NCBI RefSeq assembly: GCF_900107205.1
Contig: NZ_FNPC01000010.1
Coordinates: forward strand, 1 to 64,000
DNA: 64,000 nt
Reading direction: 5' to 3'
Origin: Halopenitus persicus
Lineage (GTDB): Archaea > Halobacteriota > Halobacteria > Halobacteriales > Haloferacaceae
Part shown: positions 42,576 to 52,759 of the stretch, one piece after another
How the letters are laid out: the number at the start of each line of letters is the position of its first letter
Numbering within the stretch: the first letter of the stretch is position 1
Made by a program: the position numbers and the translations under genes
The notes under the pieces: model-generated
Database searches by the model: none
Told to the model about the DNA's origin: nothing
Seen by the model: the letters and a program-made list of their open reading frames with translations, nothing else

Positions 42576-43724
42576 CTAGTCGTCCGTCGACGGGGGCTCG
42601 AGGCTGCCGGCGTCGAAGCCGTCCCAGTCGAATCGACGCCGGAAGAACAGCGCCACGTTCACGAGCGCCAGCAGCACGGGTACCTCGATCAGGGGGCCGA
42701 CGACGGTCGCGAAGGCGACGCCGGAGCCGACGCCGAAGACGGCAACCGCGACGGCGATCGCGAGCTCGAAGTTGTTCGAGGCGGCGGTGAAGCCGATCGC
42801 GGTCGTCGTGGAGTAGTCGGCGCCGATCCCTCGACCCATTCCGAAGCTCACGAGGAACATCACCACGAAGTAGATCGTCAGCGGGACGGCGATCAGCAGG
42901 ACGTCGCCCGGCGCGGCGACGATGGCGCCGCCCTGAGTGGCGAACATCACGACGATCGTGAACAGCAGCGCGATCAGGGTGAGCGGGTCGATCGCGGGAA
43001 CGACGGTCTCCTCGTACCAGTCCGCGCCCTTGTGCCGCGTTCCGACGAAGCGGGTCAGGAAGCCGGCGAGGAACGGGATCCCGAGGAAGACGACGATCGC
43101 GCGGAACACCTGCATCGGCGTGACGTCGAAGGCCGTGATGCCGGCGACGAGTGACTCCAGACCCAAAAGCGGCGGGAGCACCAGCGCGAAGAACCAGACG
43201 TACACGCCGTAGGTGAGGATCTGAAAGAGGCTGTTGAACGCCACCAGGCCGGTGACGTACTCGGTCGAGCCGTCCGCGAGCTCGTTCCAGACGAGGACCA
43301 TCGCGATGCACCGGGCCATTCCGATGAACACGAGCCCGAGGAAGAACTCCGGACGGGCCGGCAGACCGGGCACGACGCCGCCGAAGAAGACGACCGCGAG
43401 GCCGACCATCAGCGTCGGGCCGATCAGCCAGTTCTGGACCAGACTCAGGCCGAGCACCCGCCAGTTGCTGAAGACCGTCGGCAGCCGCGAGTAGTCGGCC
43501 TTCGCCAGCGGCGGGTACATCATCAGGACCAGGCCGATCTCCACGAGGTGGAGGTCCCGAATGGGGCCGGTGACCGAGGGCGCCACGGAGCCGAGGCCGA
43601 CGCCGACCGCCATCGCGCCGAGGATCCAGACGGTGAGATACTTGTCGAGGAAATCCATCGACCGCGGGTCGCCGCAGGCGTCACAGCCGCAGTTCGGGCC
43701 GTGGTCGTGGGCGATCTCACTCAT
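42576..43724 (-). CDS. acr3: ACR3-family arsenite efflux permease
   Basis: A 382-residue membrane protein with ten TM segments. The ACR3 signature GMARCIAMVLVWNELADG holds the conserved Cys at about residue 139, and GFTAASNNFELAIAVAVAVF matches the second conserved helix. It expels arsenite or antimonite across the membrane. The N-terminus carries an extra Cys/His cluster (HDHGPNCGCDACGD) that may bind metal(loid). It is the middle gene of the arsR-acr3-arsC operon; its start ATG lies in a 17-bp tandem repeat. Confidence 0.92.
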   Translation of the reverse strand: MSEIAHDHGPNCGCDACGDPRSMDFLDKYLTVWILGAMAVGVGLGSVAPSVTGPIRDLHLVEIGLVLMMYPPLAKADYSRLPTVFSNWRVLGLSLVQNWLIGPTLMVGLAVVFFGGVVPGLPARPEFFLGLVFIGMARCIAMVLVWNELADGSTEYVTGLVAFNSLFQILTYGVYVWFFALVLPPLLGLESLVAGITAFDVTPMQVFRAIVVFLGIPFLAGFLTRFVGTRHKGADWYEETVVPAIDPLTLIALLFTIVVMFATQGGAIVAAPGDVLLIAVPLTIYFVVMFLVSFGMGRGIGADYSTTTAIGFTAASNNFELAIAVAVAVFGVGSGVAFATVVGPLIEVPVLLALVNVALFFRRRFDWDGFDAGSLEPPSTDD

Positions 43725-43776
43725 CGGTCGACCTCACTCATCGGCCGCCCTCACACATCGGTCGACCCTACTCATC
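43718..43776 (-). repeat. 17-bp tandem repeat joining arsR and acr3
   Basis: Three full units and one partial unit with period 17 (starts 43718, 43735, 43752, 43769). On the coding strand each unit carries ATGAG or ATGTG; one of these ATGs is the acr3 start and the array runs into the arsR stop. The duplication thus multiplies possible starts between the two genes. Confidence 0.85.
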
Positions 43777-44247
43777 CTCGATCGCGGCTCCCGTGCCGGC
43801 GTTCGTGCCGGCGCCCGGATCATCCGTGGCCGCGTCGGCGTCGATGCGGCCACCGACGTCGACGCTCCCCTCGAGAACGGTCACGAGCGCCACCGCGCGG
43901 TTGGTCGCGCGGTACTTCCGCCAGCGCCCGTCCGTCCGGCCGGTGACGAGCCCGGCGTCGGCAAGCGTCGAGAGCGCGTGGCTGAGCCCGCTCTCGCTCA
44001 CGTCGACGACCGCGTTGAGCTCACAGACGCACAGCTCCTCGCCGGCCGCCACGAGGACGCGGGTGAGGGTGTACCGCGTCTCGGCCGCCAGCGCCGAGAG
44101 GACGTCCAACTCGGCGTCCACCCGGTCGGCTCCGAGCGCTGCCTCGAGCGTGTCGAGCTCCGCCAGACGCCGGTCGACGTCCTCGCTCCGACACTCCTCG
44201 AGCTCGTCCTCGAGGTAGCGCCGGAGCCGTCGTGTCGCGTGTGCCAT
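43768..44247 (-). CDS. arsR: ArsR-type arsenite-responsive repressor
   Basis: A 159-residue wHTH repressor. LDVLSALAAETRYTLTRVLV opens the ArsR fold, ELCVCEL (71-77) is the arsenite-binding Cys pair at the start of the DNA-reading region, and VSESGLSHALSTLADAGLV is the recognition helix. Binding of As(III) to the cysteines would release it from the operon. The start at ATG 44247 fits the family. TATA box (44293-44300) and an inverted repeat (44258-44273) precede it. Its C-terminal 25 residues are low-complexity. Confidence 0.9.
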   Translation of the reverse strand: MAHATRRLRRYLEDELEECRSEDVDRRLAELDTLEAALGADRVDAELDVLSALAAETRYTLTRVLVAAGEELCVCELNAVVDVSESGLSHALSTLADAGLVTGRTDGRWRKYRATNRAVALVTVLEGSVDVGGRIDADAATDDPGAGTNAGTGAAIEDE

Positions 44248-44257
44248 CACCGATCGG

Positions 44258-44300
44258 TTGAATGACTGTTCAAGTAATCGTTTCGGTTCGCGTATATATA
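44258..44300 (-). promoter_or_regulatory. ars operon promoter and ArsR operator candidate
   Basis: TATATATA at 44293-44300 on the reverse strand places transcription start near 44270. TTGAA-N6-TTCAA (44258-44273) overlaps that point, a good place for a repressor. Position and symmetry are seen; ArsR binding is inferred. Confidence 0.55.
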
Positions 44301-44559
44301 GGGTACCCAACCGGTATATACGGACTCACGGATCGATCCGGGGTCCGATGTCGATCGTGGTTGAACGACCGACGGCCTCGTTTCCGCTGATTTAAATGAA
44401 TAGTCGGTCGGGAACACGGCCGATCGTGACGGCGACGATGGTGGAACGAGGGCGAAGAACGGCGGTCACGCCGGCGAGATCGGATGAATGAAACGAAATC
44501 ACGCCGCCGGAGTTCGGTTGAATGAAAGCTGAAGTGAGATCCTCGTGAAGCGGGCCGTC
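44301..44559. other. Gap between arsR and ferredoxin with repeated motif
   Basis: No gene seen. The motif TCGG(A/T)TGAATGA occurs at 44480-44491 and 44514-44525, and once more at 44254-44265 next to the ArsR operator (last base differs little). The stretch may hold the ferredoxin gene's 3' region and a binding site; its function is unknown. Confidence 0.4.
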
Positions 44560-45854
<1,295 letters not shown>

Positions 45855-45863
45855 GCCTACACA

Positions 45864-45874
45864 CTTTTAATATG
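45864..45874 (+). promoter_or_regulatory. TATA box of the tubulin-like locus
   Basis: CTTTTAATATG centred about 28 nt before ATG 45897, so the first gene of the cluster is probably read as a leaderless transcript. Confidence 0.6.
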
Positions 45875-45896
45875 CATCGCCCGTCTTGTCCAAATA

Positions 45897-47924
45897 ATGA
45901 CGGATCTCGACCTCGACGCCGACTTCGGTTCCGGGTCCGGTCTCGACGACCTCGACGTCTCGGTCGTCGCGTGGGGGATCGCCGGAATCCCGTTGCTCGT
46001 GACCTTCGTGCAGACGGTGCTGTCGCTGCTCGACTGGACCTCCGAAACGCTCGGGCTCCGCGGCGTGCTCGACCCGATCTACTCGATCGACGTCGTCTTC
46101 CAGGCCGCGGAGGTGTTCAAGGACCAGCCGTCGCTCGTCGCGGCGCTGTTCGTGCTCATCACGATCGCGTGGGTCGTCCAGGGCGCCGCGATGATCGTCC
46201 TCGACCACCGCGACCTCGCGTTCGGCGCGGCCGGGCTCGCGTCGATCCTCTATCTCGTGTTGTTCTTCGGCGTCTACTCGTCGCTGTTCGGGTCGGGGGT
46301 CGGGGCCGGACAGCTCGTCGGCTTCTTCGCGATCCCCGTGATCGCGACCGCGCTCGTCGGCTCCGCGGCGTGGATCCACGACTGGTCCGAGGAGGTCCTC
46401 GAGGAGACCTCCGGGCGGCTCGGGGACCAGGAGGCGCGCATCGGCGACGCCCGGGAGCGCTTCGAGACGGTCTTCGAGCAGCGAATCGGGTCGTTGGACG
46501 CCCTCGAGCCGGTCGCGCCGACCGGCGTCGGCGAGGCCGAATCGGCGGCCGACCGCTTCCACGACCGGTGTGACGACCTCCTCGCGGAGATCGACCGCAT
46601 TCAGCGGATCGAGGACCCCGACCGGCGTCGGGAGGAGGTCTCGAAGCTCGAATCACGGATCGACTCGCTGGACCCGGAGGCGGAGGTCGACCGGATCGCG
46701 TCCGAGCTCCGACGGCGCGTCGTCTCCGGCGTGCGAACCGAGTTCGGCGACGTCACGGTCCGGTCGCGGTACGGCGGGGCCTACACCCTCGCGAACCTCC
46801 CCACGGAGTACCGCGAGGTGTCGCTGCCGCCGGACGGCGACGCGGTCAGGACCGACGACCTCAACGGGGTCCTCCAGGAACGGCTCGACCGCGGCGTTCC
46901 CCTCCCCGACGTCGGCGAGGCGATCGGCGCGGCGGCCGCCCATCTGGACCGCATCGAGTCGTTCCTCGCGGACCACGAGGAGCGCGCGGACGGGACGATA
47001 CAGCGCGTTCGGTCGCGGCTCGAGACGGTGGAGGAGCAGCTCGACCGGCTCCCGGAATCGGTTCGGTCGAGCGCGCGCGGCGTCCTCGTCGAGAACCGCG
47101 TGGAATCGATCACGGGACGCACCGCGATCGAACGAACGCTCTCGGACGCCACCGACGCGCTCCACGACTGCGCGTTCGACGAGTGCGAGCGGCTGCTCGA
47201 CCGGGCCGACGAGGAGAGCGAACGCCTGGTCACGGCCGCGGAGTTCCTCCGTGCCCTCGACGGCCGCGTCCAACACGGAGGATCCAGCGTCGACATCCCG
47301 GCGACGGTAAACCCGGACGCCGTCGCTCCCGTCGCGGAGACGATGGCCGAGGCACACGACACGACCGTCAGCGTCGAGGATGACCGAGTCCGGATCGGCG
47401 ACGGGGACGACGGGGACGGATCGGCGTTCGACTCGCCGGCCGGCGCGACGGGACCGACCGGCCCCGGCGGAGCGGCCGGACGCACGTCCGGCGGCGACGG
47501 AACCGGAGGAAACGGACGCGGCGTCGCCGGCAGCGCCGACCACGACGCAACCGACCGGGCCGATCGTGGCGGCGCCGCTGCCGAGGGCGCCGCGGCGGAG
47601 GACGACCGGGACGGGACCGCCAAACGGCCCGAGGAGGTCCTCGACGCCGCGCTGTACTTCCTGCGGGAACTCGAGGAGCACGCCCGGTCCACCGACGGAT
47701 CGCGGGTCCAGTACCAGATCGCGGACCTGCCCTCGACGATCGCGGACCCCGATATGCTCAGGAACGTCGAGCGGTTCCTCCGCAACCAGTCGGACCTGAT
47801 AGCCGAGGTTGACCTCCAGGACCCCGAACCGCCGGCGTTCTTCGAGGTGGTCGTCGCCGACGAGCGGCAGGCGACGACCGCGATCCGGACGGCCCGCGAG
47901 CGGTTCACCGAGCGATACGGGTGA
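45897..47924 (+). CDS. Membrane-anchored helical protein of the tubulin-like locus
   Basis: A 675-residue protein of no family known to me. Four TM segments lie near the N-terminus (about 21-45, 79-102, 107-131, 139-160). A long helical, coiled-coil-like region follows (about 165-485, e.g. RFHDRCDDLLAEIDRIQRIE). Then comes a Gly/Asp-rich linker (about 495-570) and a compact C-terminal domain (about 575-675, ending VVVADERQATTAIRTARERF). The cytoplasmic part could reach from the membrane to a filament made by the GTPases downstream. Own leaderless promoter; 117 bp before the next gene. Role inferred from context. Confidence 0.75.
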   Translation: MTDLDLDADFGSGSGLDDLDVSVVAWGIAGIPLLVTFVQTVLSLLDWTSETLGLRGVLDPIYSIDVVFQAAEVFKDQPSLVAALFVLITIAWVVQGAAMIVLDHRDLAFGAAGLASILYLVLFFGVYSSLFGSGVGAGQLVGFFAIPVIATALVGSAAWIHDWSEEVLEETSGRLGDQEARIGDARERFETVFEQRIGSLDALEPVAPTGVGEAESAADRFHDRCDDLLAEIDRIQRIEDPDRRREEVSKLESRIDSLDPEAEVDRIASELRRRVVSGVRTEFGDVTVRSRYGGAYTLANLPTEYREVSLPPDGDAVRTDDLNGVLQERLDRGVPLPDVGEAIGAAAAHLDRIESFLADHEERADGTIQRVRSRLETVEEQLDRLPESVRSSARGVLVENRVESITGRTAIERTLSDATDALHDCAFDECERLLDRADEESERLVTAAEFLRALDGRVQHGGSSVDIPATVNPDAVAPVAETMAEAHDTTVSVEDDRVRIGDGDDGDGSAFDSPAGATGPTGPGGAAGRTSGGDGTGGNGRGVAGSADHDATDRADRGGAAAEGAAAEDDRDGTAKRPEEVLDAALYFLRELEEHARSTDGSRVQYQIADLPSTIADPDMLRNVERFLRNQSDLIAEVDLQDPEPPAFFEVVVADERQATTAIRTARERFTERYG

Positions 47925-48041
47925 CCGCGGGAGGTGACGCGACGGATGAGTCGGACGGCCGACGGGACGGGCGGCGTGAGGATCCGCAGTTCCCGTAGAC
48001 TTAAGCTATCGTCCTGACAGATATAGGGTACGAACGGGCCT

Positions 48042-49757
48042 ATGCGCTGTAAGATCTGCTCACTATCCGACACACAGTGGGAGGAGGGCGACCTCGACGA
48101 ACACCTCCTCGCCACGCACCGGGACGAACAGCCGGCGATCCGCGCGGTCTACGCCGACCGGTACGAACGGCTCTTCGAGGACGGCGAGCCGGTCTCCGAG
48201 CCGGACGCGGCCGCGGACGGAGCGACCGAGCCGGCAGCGGACTCGGCGGGGACCGGCGATCCCGGCGATGCGCCGACGGCCCCGCCCGCCGAGTCGGGTC
48301 CAGGATCGGCGCCCGACGCCACCCCGCCGACCGACGCCGACCCACCAACCGACGCCAGCCCGCCCACCGACGTGGAGTCCGACGTCGACTTCGAGGACAG
48401 CTACGGAAAGAAGTGGTTCATGATCGGCGTCGGCGGCGCGGGAAACAACATCCTCGACGCGGTGTTGCTGCGCCGCGACACGCTGCGCCGGAACAACGAG
48501 AACCGCGCGCTCATCTGGGAGGGCGGGCTGGCCGGCTACGGCATCCTCAACACGAACATCGCCGAGCTTGAACAGACCTACTACGCCCAGGAGGAGCGGG
48601 GCTACTCGCGCCAACAGCTGATGATGAACGCGATCATCGGCCAGGGAGCCCACGGCTACCAGGGGATGGGTCGTCGGTGGGACCACGGCAAGCAGGTGAT
48701 GGAGCGGGACTTCGAGGACGGCCGGAACCCCTTCCGGGAGCGGTGGGACATGGACCCCCAGACGATCCAGGACGCGCAGGCGATCATGTTCGTCCACAGC
48801 GTCACGAAGGGCACCGGTTGCGGATCCACGCCGGTGCTGGCCCGAAAGATCCGCGAGGAGGTGCTCAACAACGATTACGTCATCTCCAAGGCGCTGCTGT
48901 CGTCCGTCGTGATCCCCTCCGAGGGCGGGAACGACGGAATGTCCGGCGGGAAGGCGCGCGTGAACGGCGTCGTGGGACTGGCCAGGATGTCGGCAGCGGT
49001 CGACGCGATCGTCCCGTTCGACAACGAACGGCTCGAGGCCGCCGGCGCGGACATCACCCCCCGGATCGACGGGCTCCAGGAGTACAACCCGCCACACTAC
49101 GCCGACCTCAACCGGCCGCTCGTGGCCTTTCTGGAGGCGTTCACGATGTCGTCGACGCCGCAGTTCGTCAAGCAGGACGCGTCGATGTCGATCCACGGCG
49201 ACGTCTTCGACGTCGCGGACAGCTTCCGCCCCGTCGAGGACAAGTACCCGCTCGACCTCGACGCCGACCACCGGCCGGCCGTGATCCTCGCGCCGGTGCT
49301 CGGCCGGGCGCGCGGCGAGACGATCAACCGCTCGCAGCTGGAGACGCTCATCTCGAACGCGCTGTACCAGAACCGGCTCGCGAAGTTCGACCCCGAGACG
49401 GCGTGGGGCGGCACCTTCCTGCTGTATGGACCGGAACGGAAGATGGACGAGGTCTCACGGCTCGTCTCCGACGGCGTCGCGCGGGACATCCTCGCCAGCG
49501 AGGACTTCCTCGACGCCGCCAACCAGCCGGGGACGGAGTCGGTCGACATCCACGTCGAGCAGCTCGTCACGCCCGACCTCGACGACGTCTACCTGTGGGG
49601 GACGCTGTGGAACCCGCGGATGCCCTCGCTGGAGCGGATGTACGACCACGCGAAGAACATCAAGGAGGGGAACAGCCAGCAGGCGGAGAACCTCCGGGAG
49701 ATCTGGGAGTACGTCGAACCGCTGTTCTCCTGTCTCGGCCGGGAGAACATGGCCTGA
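48042..49757 (+). CDS. Tubulin/FtsZ-superfamily GTPase 1, with N-terminal zinc finger
   Basis: A 571-residue protein. Residues 3-26 form a Cys2-His2-like knuckle (CKICSLSDTQWEEGDLDEHL, then His26). A Pro/Asp-rich linker (50-118) leads to the GTPase domain. FMIGVGGAGNN (126-136) is the first nucleotide loop, SVTKGTGCGSTP (253-264) the tubulin signature loop, DAIVPFDNERL (321-331) the base/ribose contact, and YADLNRPL (353-360) a T7-like loop with an acidic residue for activating the neighbour's GTP. So it likely polymerises with GTP. It heads a pair with the gene at 49764 (6 bp gap). Not canonical FtsZ or CetZ. Confidence 0.85.
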   Translation: MRCKICSLSDTQWEEGDLDEHLLATHRDEQPAIRAVYADRYERLFEDGEPVSEPDAAADGATEPAADSAGTGDPGDAPTAPPAESGPGSAPDATPPTDADPPTDASPPTDVESDVDFEDSYGKKWFMIGVGGAGNNILDAVLLRRDTLRRNNENRALIWEGGLAGYGILNTNIAELEQTYYAQEERGYSRQQLMMNAIIGQGAHGYQGMGRRWDHGKQVMERDFEDGRNPFRERWDMDPQTIQDAQAIMFVHSVTKGTGCGSTPVLARKIREEVLNNDYVISKALLSSVVIPSEGGNDGMSGGKARVNGVVGLARMSAAVDAIVPFDNERLEAAGADITPRIDGLQEYNPPHYADLNRPLVAFLEAFTMSSTPQFVKQDASMSIHGDVFDVADSFRPVEDKYPLDLDADHRPAVILAPVLGRARGETINRSQLETLISNALYQNRLAKFDPETAWGGTFLLYGPERKMDEVSRLVSDGVARDILASEDFLDAANQPGTESVDIHVEQLVTPDLDDVYLWGTLWNPRMPSLERMYDHAKNIKEGNSQQAENLREIWEYVEPLFSCLGRENMA

Positions 49758-49763
49758 GCACCG

Positions 49764-51341
49764 ATGACGACGAGCATCCTGCCGGTCGTCCTGCTCGGCC
49801 TCTTCGACCGGTCGAGCGACGACGGCGACGACATCGACCGGATCGCGGACCGGTTGGGCGCGTCCCCGTCCGCGACCGACGTCGAACGGCGGCTCGATTC
49901 GCTCGGGCAGTCGATCGACCGGATCGTGTCCGCCGCCGACCTGCCGGATTCGCAGGAGCCGTCGCCCGACTCCGACCCGGTCTCGAAGGCCGAGTCGCTG
50001 CGGCGCGCGATCGAGACGGACCGCATCCGGATCGAGGAGGCGACGCCGGGGCGCGCGGGCGGACGCGACGGGGCGGCGACCGAGGCCGAAACGGTGCGGC
50101 AGGCGGCCCGGAGCGTCTCCCGGGACGTCCGCCCCAGCGCGTCGGTCTCCGGCCGGCTGCTCGACCAGCTGGCCGGGGCGCGGCGGGCCTCCGAATCGCA
50201 GATCGAGGAGACGCTGCAGGAGGCTCTCGATCGGCTCGACGAACACGAACGCGCGAGCGACGTCGTCGACCGAACCGACGGGATCGATTCGGTCGCGGAA
50301 CTCGCCGAGCGCCGACGGTCCCAGTCGCGCCGCCGTCGGCGCGAGGAGAGCGACCGCGACCGACTGCGCGAGGCGGTGTCGGAGCTGCTCACGGCGGTCG
50401 ACGTCGAGGTGACCGAGGACGACGACCTCGACCGCCGGGTCCGCGAGGCGACGCGGAAGGTCCGCGAGCGCGAGTCCGGGTTCGACGCCGATCCGAACGC
50501 CGGATCGTTCGACCGGGGCGCGAAACCCGAGGCGGCTCGGTTCGACGCCGCGGCCACGGCGGATTCCGGGAGGGGAACCGACGAGGACGCCGTGACGGGC
50601 GCCGGCGGGGACGCCGTGACGGGCGCAGACGAGGACGCCGACGAGGACGTGCGGACCGCCGTCAGGCGCGCCCGCGAGTCCGCGACGCCGCGGTCGCGCG
50701 AGGCGCGCGACCTCTTCGAGGCGCTCGAAGCGGGGCGCACCGATCCGGCGGCGGACGCGCTCGAGACGGCGGCCACGCGGCTCGACGAGATGGCCACCGC
50801 ACGGAGCATGCTCGACAGCGTTTCCCCCGGCGACGTCTCCGAACTCGCCACGTCGATCGACGACCGGCTGGCGGACCACGACGGTCCGGTCGCCGACCGG
50901 CTGGCGGAGCGCGTCGAGGAACTCGAGTCGCGACTCGACCGGATCGACGAGACGAACCGCGTCCTCCTGTTTGCGGCCCACGAGGAGCTGACCTTCTATG
51001 ACCGACAGCTGCTGGCCACGTTGGACTCGGCCGATGACTCCGGAAACGGGGCCGCGACCGACGCGGAGGCCGTCAGCGAGCGCGTGTCGTCGCTGCGCGA
51101 GCGCCGCGAGACGATCGAAACCGACTACGTCGAGGAGCGGTCGGACCACAACCACAGCATCCCGCTGTACTTCCTGTCGATCGCGGACACGTACCTCACC
51201 GAGGCCGAGGACCGGCTGGATGCCGGGCGACCGGAGCGGGCCGCCGGAATCTGTGCGGTGACCGAGGCCGTCATCGATCACGTCGAGGGGCTCTACGACC
51301 AGAACCAGTACAGCGTGATGTTGCGAAGCCTCCGCGGTTAG
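49764..51341 (+). CDS. Helical, coiled-coil partner protein
   Basis: A 525-residue highly charged protein, almost entirely predicted helical by eye (heptad-like runs such as LRDRLREAVSELLTAV-type stretches and RLAERVEELESRLDRIDETN). A disordered acidic segment lies around 245-295 and contains two imperfect repeats of DAVTGA. The C-terminal 90 residues (YFLSIADTYLTEAEDRLDAG) look like a TPR-type helical hairpin. There is no clear TM. Coupled to GTPase 1, so perhaps its filament cross-linker or regulator; no family recognised. Confidence 0.7.
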   Translation: MTTSILPVVLLGLFDRSSDDGDDIDRIADRLGASPSATDVERRLDSLGQSIDRIVSAADLPDSQEPSPDSDPVSKAESLRRAIETDRIRIEEATPGRAGGRDGAATEAETVRQAARSVSRDVRPSASVSGRLLDQLAGARRASESQIEETLQEALDRLDEHERASDVVDRTDGIDSVAELAERRRSQSRRRRREESDRDRLREAVSELLTAVDVEVTEDDDLDRRVREATRKVRERESGFDADPNAGSFDRGAKPEAARFDAAATADSGRGTDEDAVTGAGGDAVTGADEDADEDVRTAVRRARESATPRSREARDLFEALEAGRTDPAADALETAATRLDEMATARSMLDSVSPGDVSELATSIDDRLADHDGPVADRLAERVEELESRLDRIDETNRVLLFAAHEELTFYDRQLLATLDSADDSGNGAATDAEAVSERVSSLRERRETIETDYVEERSDHNHSIPLYFLSIADTYLTEAEDRLDAGRPERAAGICAVTEAVIDHVEGLYDQNQYSVMLRSLRG

Positions 51342-51356
51342 GCGTCGGCACCGCCG

Positions 51357-51431
51357 GTGAGGCCGCTGTCGGTGGGACCGCTTCCGGTGGGGTCGCTGCC
51401 GATGAGGACGCTGCCGGTGAGCACCGCCAGT
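51357..51431 (+). repeat. 15-bp tandem repeat in the tubulin-like locus
   Basis: Five imperfect units of the type GTGAGGCCGCTGTCG at 51357, 51372, 51387, 51402 and 51417, starting 15 bp after the stop of the helical partner gene. Further short repeats (GGTAAGG, CGCCAGTC) continue to about 51480. Noncoding. Confidence 0.75.
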
Positions 51432-51537
51432 CAAGCACCCCCGGTAAGGGACGCCAGTCGGTAAGGACCGCCAGTCGGTCATATGGCCGGCGACGAAACC
51501 GGCCGACACTGCCGGGGATCCACTCGCGCACTCGGAA

Positions 51538-51560
51538 GATATATGTGGTAGTTTACAGAC
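51538..51560 (+). promoter_or_regulatory. Probable promoter of the second transcription unit
   Basis: GATATATG (51538-51545) and GTTTACAG (51551-51558) lie about 40 and 26 nt before ATG 51581. Either could be the TATA box; the second gives leaderless spacing. It would drive the long run of genes from 51581 to the window edge. Confidence 0.4.
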
Positions 51561-51580
51561 GTATTAGCTGACTTTCGGGT

Positions 51581-52759
51581 ATGGTGTATCTATTCGTGGG
51601 TACGGGACAGGCGGGCAGCGCCCTGGTGGACGAGGTGTTCGCCCACGAGGGCATCCGCATCGAAGCGGCACCGCTCGCGTTGAACTCCACGGTGCGCGAC
51701 CTCGAGAACCTCACACACATCGAGGACGACGAGTGGATCGGGGTCTCGGAGACCGACGGGCTGGTTCCGGGGACCCAGGCGGGGTTCGAGGAGGTCGTCA
51801 CCGGCGGGTTCGGACGGCGGCCGCGACGCGCGAACGACGTGATGGAACGGCACGGACAACAGCTCGTTCCGATGCTCGAGGAGCGCTTCGGCGAGGAGGG
51901 GAACGTTCCGTTCGCGTTCGTCTTCCTCGGGCTCGGCGGCGGCACGGGATGCGGGATCGCCCCGCACGTCGTGGACGCGATCCGCCGATACGCGGCCGGC
52001 GACGTCAAGGTGATCGCCGTCGCCGTGTTGCCGAACACGCAGGAGTCGGTCCACGTGCGCGACGACGAGGAGGAGACGGTGAGTGCCGGCCGGCAGGCCT
52101 CGAACGCGGTCTACGGACTCGACCGGCTCGAGGAGACGGTCGACGGGATCCTGTTGGTCGACAACCAGCGGCTCGGATACGAGGACTCCGCCGAGGGCCG
52201 GTTCGCGGAGTACAACGAGTACGTCGCCGGGTCGGTCGTCGACCTGGTCTCGGGCCCCGTCGTCGAGCGGATCGACCCGGGCGAGTACGACGAGATCGAC
52301 GCGCCGATCATCGACATCCAGGACATCGTCACCTCGCTGTCGTTCGGGGCCGGCCCGGACGGGGAGCCGGGATACGGGACGATCGGCCGCTCGATCGAGA
52401 TGACGATGTCGCTGCCGGGATACTTCCTCCCGGTCATCGGCGACCAGCAGGTCGACGCGGCCGAGCTCGCGTATCTCGCGCAGGCCAAACAGAGCGTCGA
52501 CGACGTCACCTTCGGGGACGCGAGGAAGGCGATCGGCCACGTCCGCGCGCCCCGGAAGTACATCGCCGACCCCGAGTATCAGATCGAGATCTCGGAGGTC
52601 CGCCGCCGGCTGAACGAGCACTGTTCGGAGGTGAACCTCGGGATGGTGCCCACGAGCCGCAACCTCGTGTCGTGTACGACGGTGTACACGTTCGAGCGAA
52701 CCGACCTCGACCGGATCCGGGAGATCGAGGAGATAGCCGACACGTATGAAGCGGCCTGA
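51581..52759 (+). CDS. Tubulin/FtsZ-superfamily GTPase 2
   Basis: A 392-residue protein with the tubulin plan from its first residues. YLFVGTGQAGSAL (3-15) is the first loop, FLGLGGGTGCGIAP (115-128) the signature loop, DGILLVDNQRL (188-198) the base-contact Asn region, and IDIQDIV (244-250) a T7-like loop with two Asp. The C-terminal half is alpha/beta as in FtsZ, with a helical tail. GTP binding and hydrolysis in a polymer are expected from these motifs. It differs from GTPases 1 and 3 in most other positions. It starts the run of overlapping genes to the right edge. Confidence 0.87.
   Translation: MVYLFVGTGQAGSALVDEVFAHEGIRIEAAPLALNSTVRDLENLTHIEDDEWIGVSETDGLVPGTQAGFEEVVTGGFGRRPRRANDVMERHGQQLVPMLEERFGEEGNVPFAFVFLGLGGGTGCGIAPHVVDAIRRYAAGDVKVIAVAVLPNTQESVHVRDDEEETVSAGRQASNAVYGLDRLEETVDGILLVDNQRLGYEDSAEGRFAEYNEYVAGSVVDLVSGPVVERIDPGEYDEIDAPIIDIQDIVTSLSFGAGPDGEPGYGTIGRSIEMTMSLPGYFLPVIGDQQVDAAELAYLAQAKQSVDDVTFGDARKAIGHVRAPRKYIADPEYQIEISEVRRRLNEHCSEVNLGMVPTSRNLVSCTTVYTFERTDLDRIREIEEIADTYEAA

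Noticed and set aside
48042-49757. Canonical FtsZ or CetZ for GTPase 1
   Set aside because: The GTP loops match the superfamily, but the zinc-finger tail, the altered signature loop (KGTGCGS) and the operon context do not fit either family.
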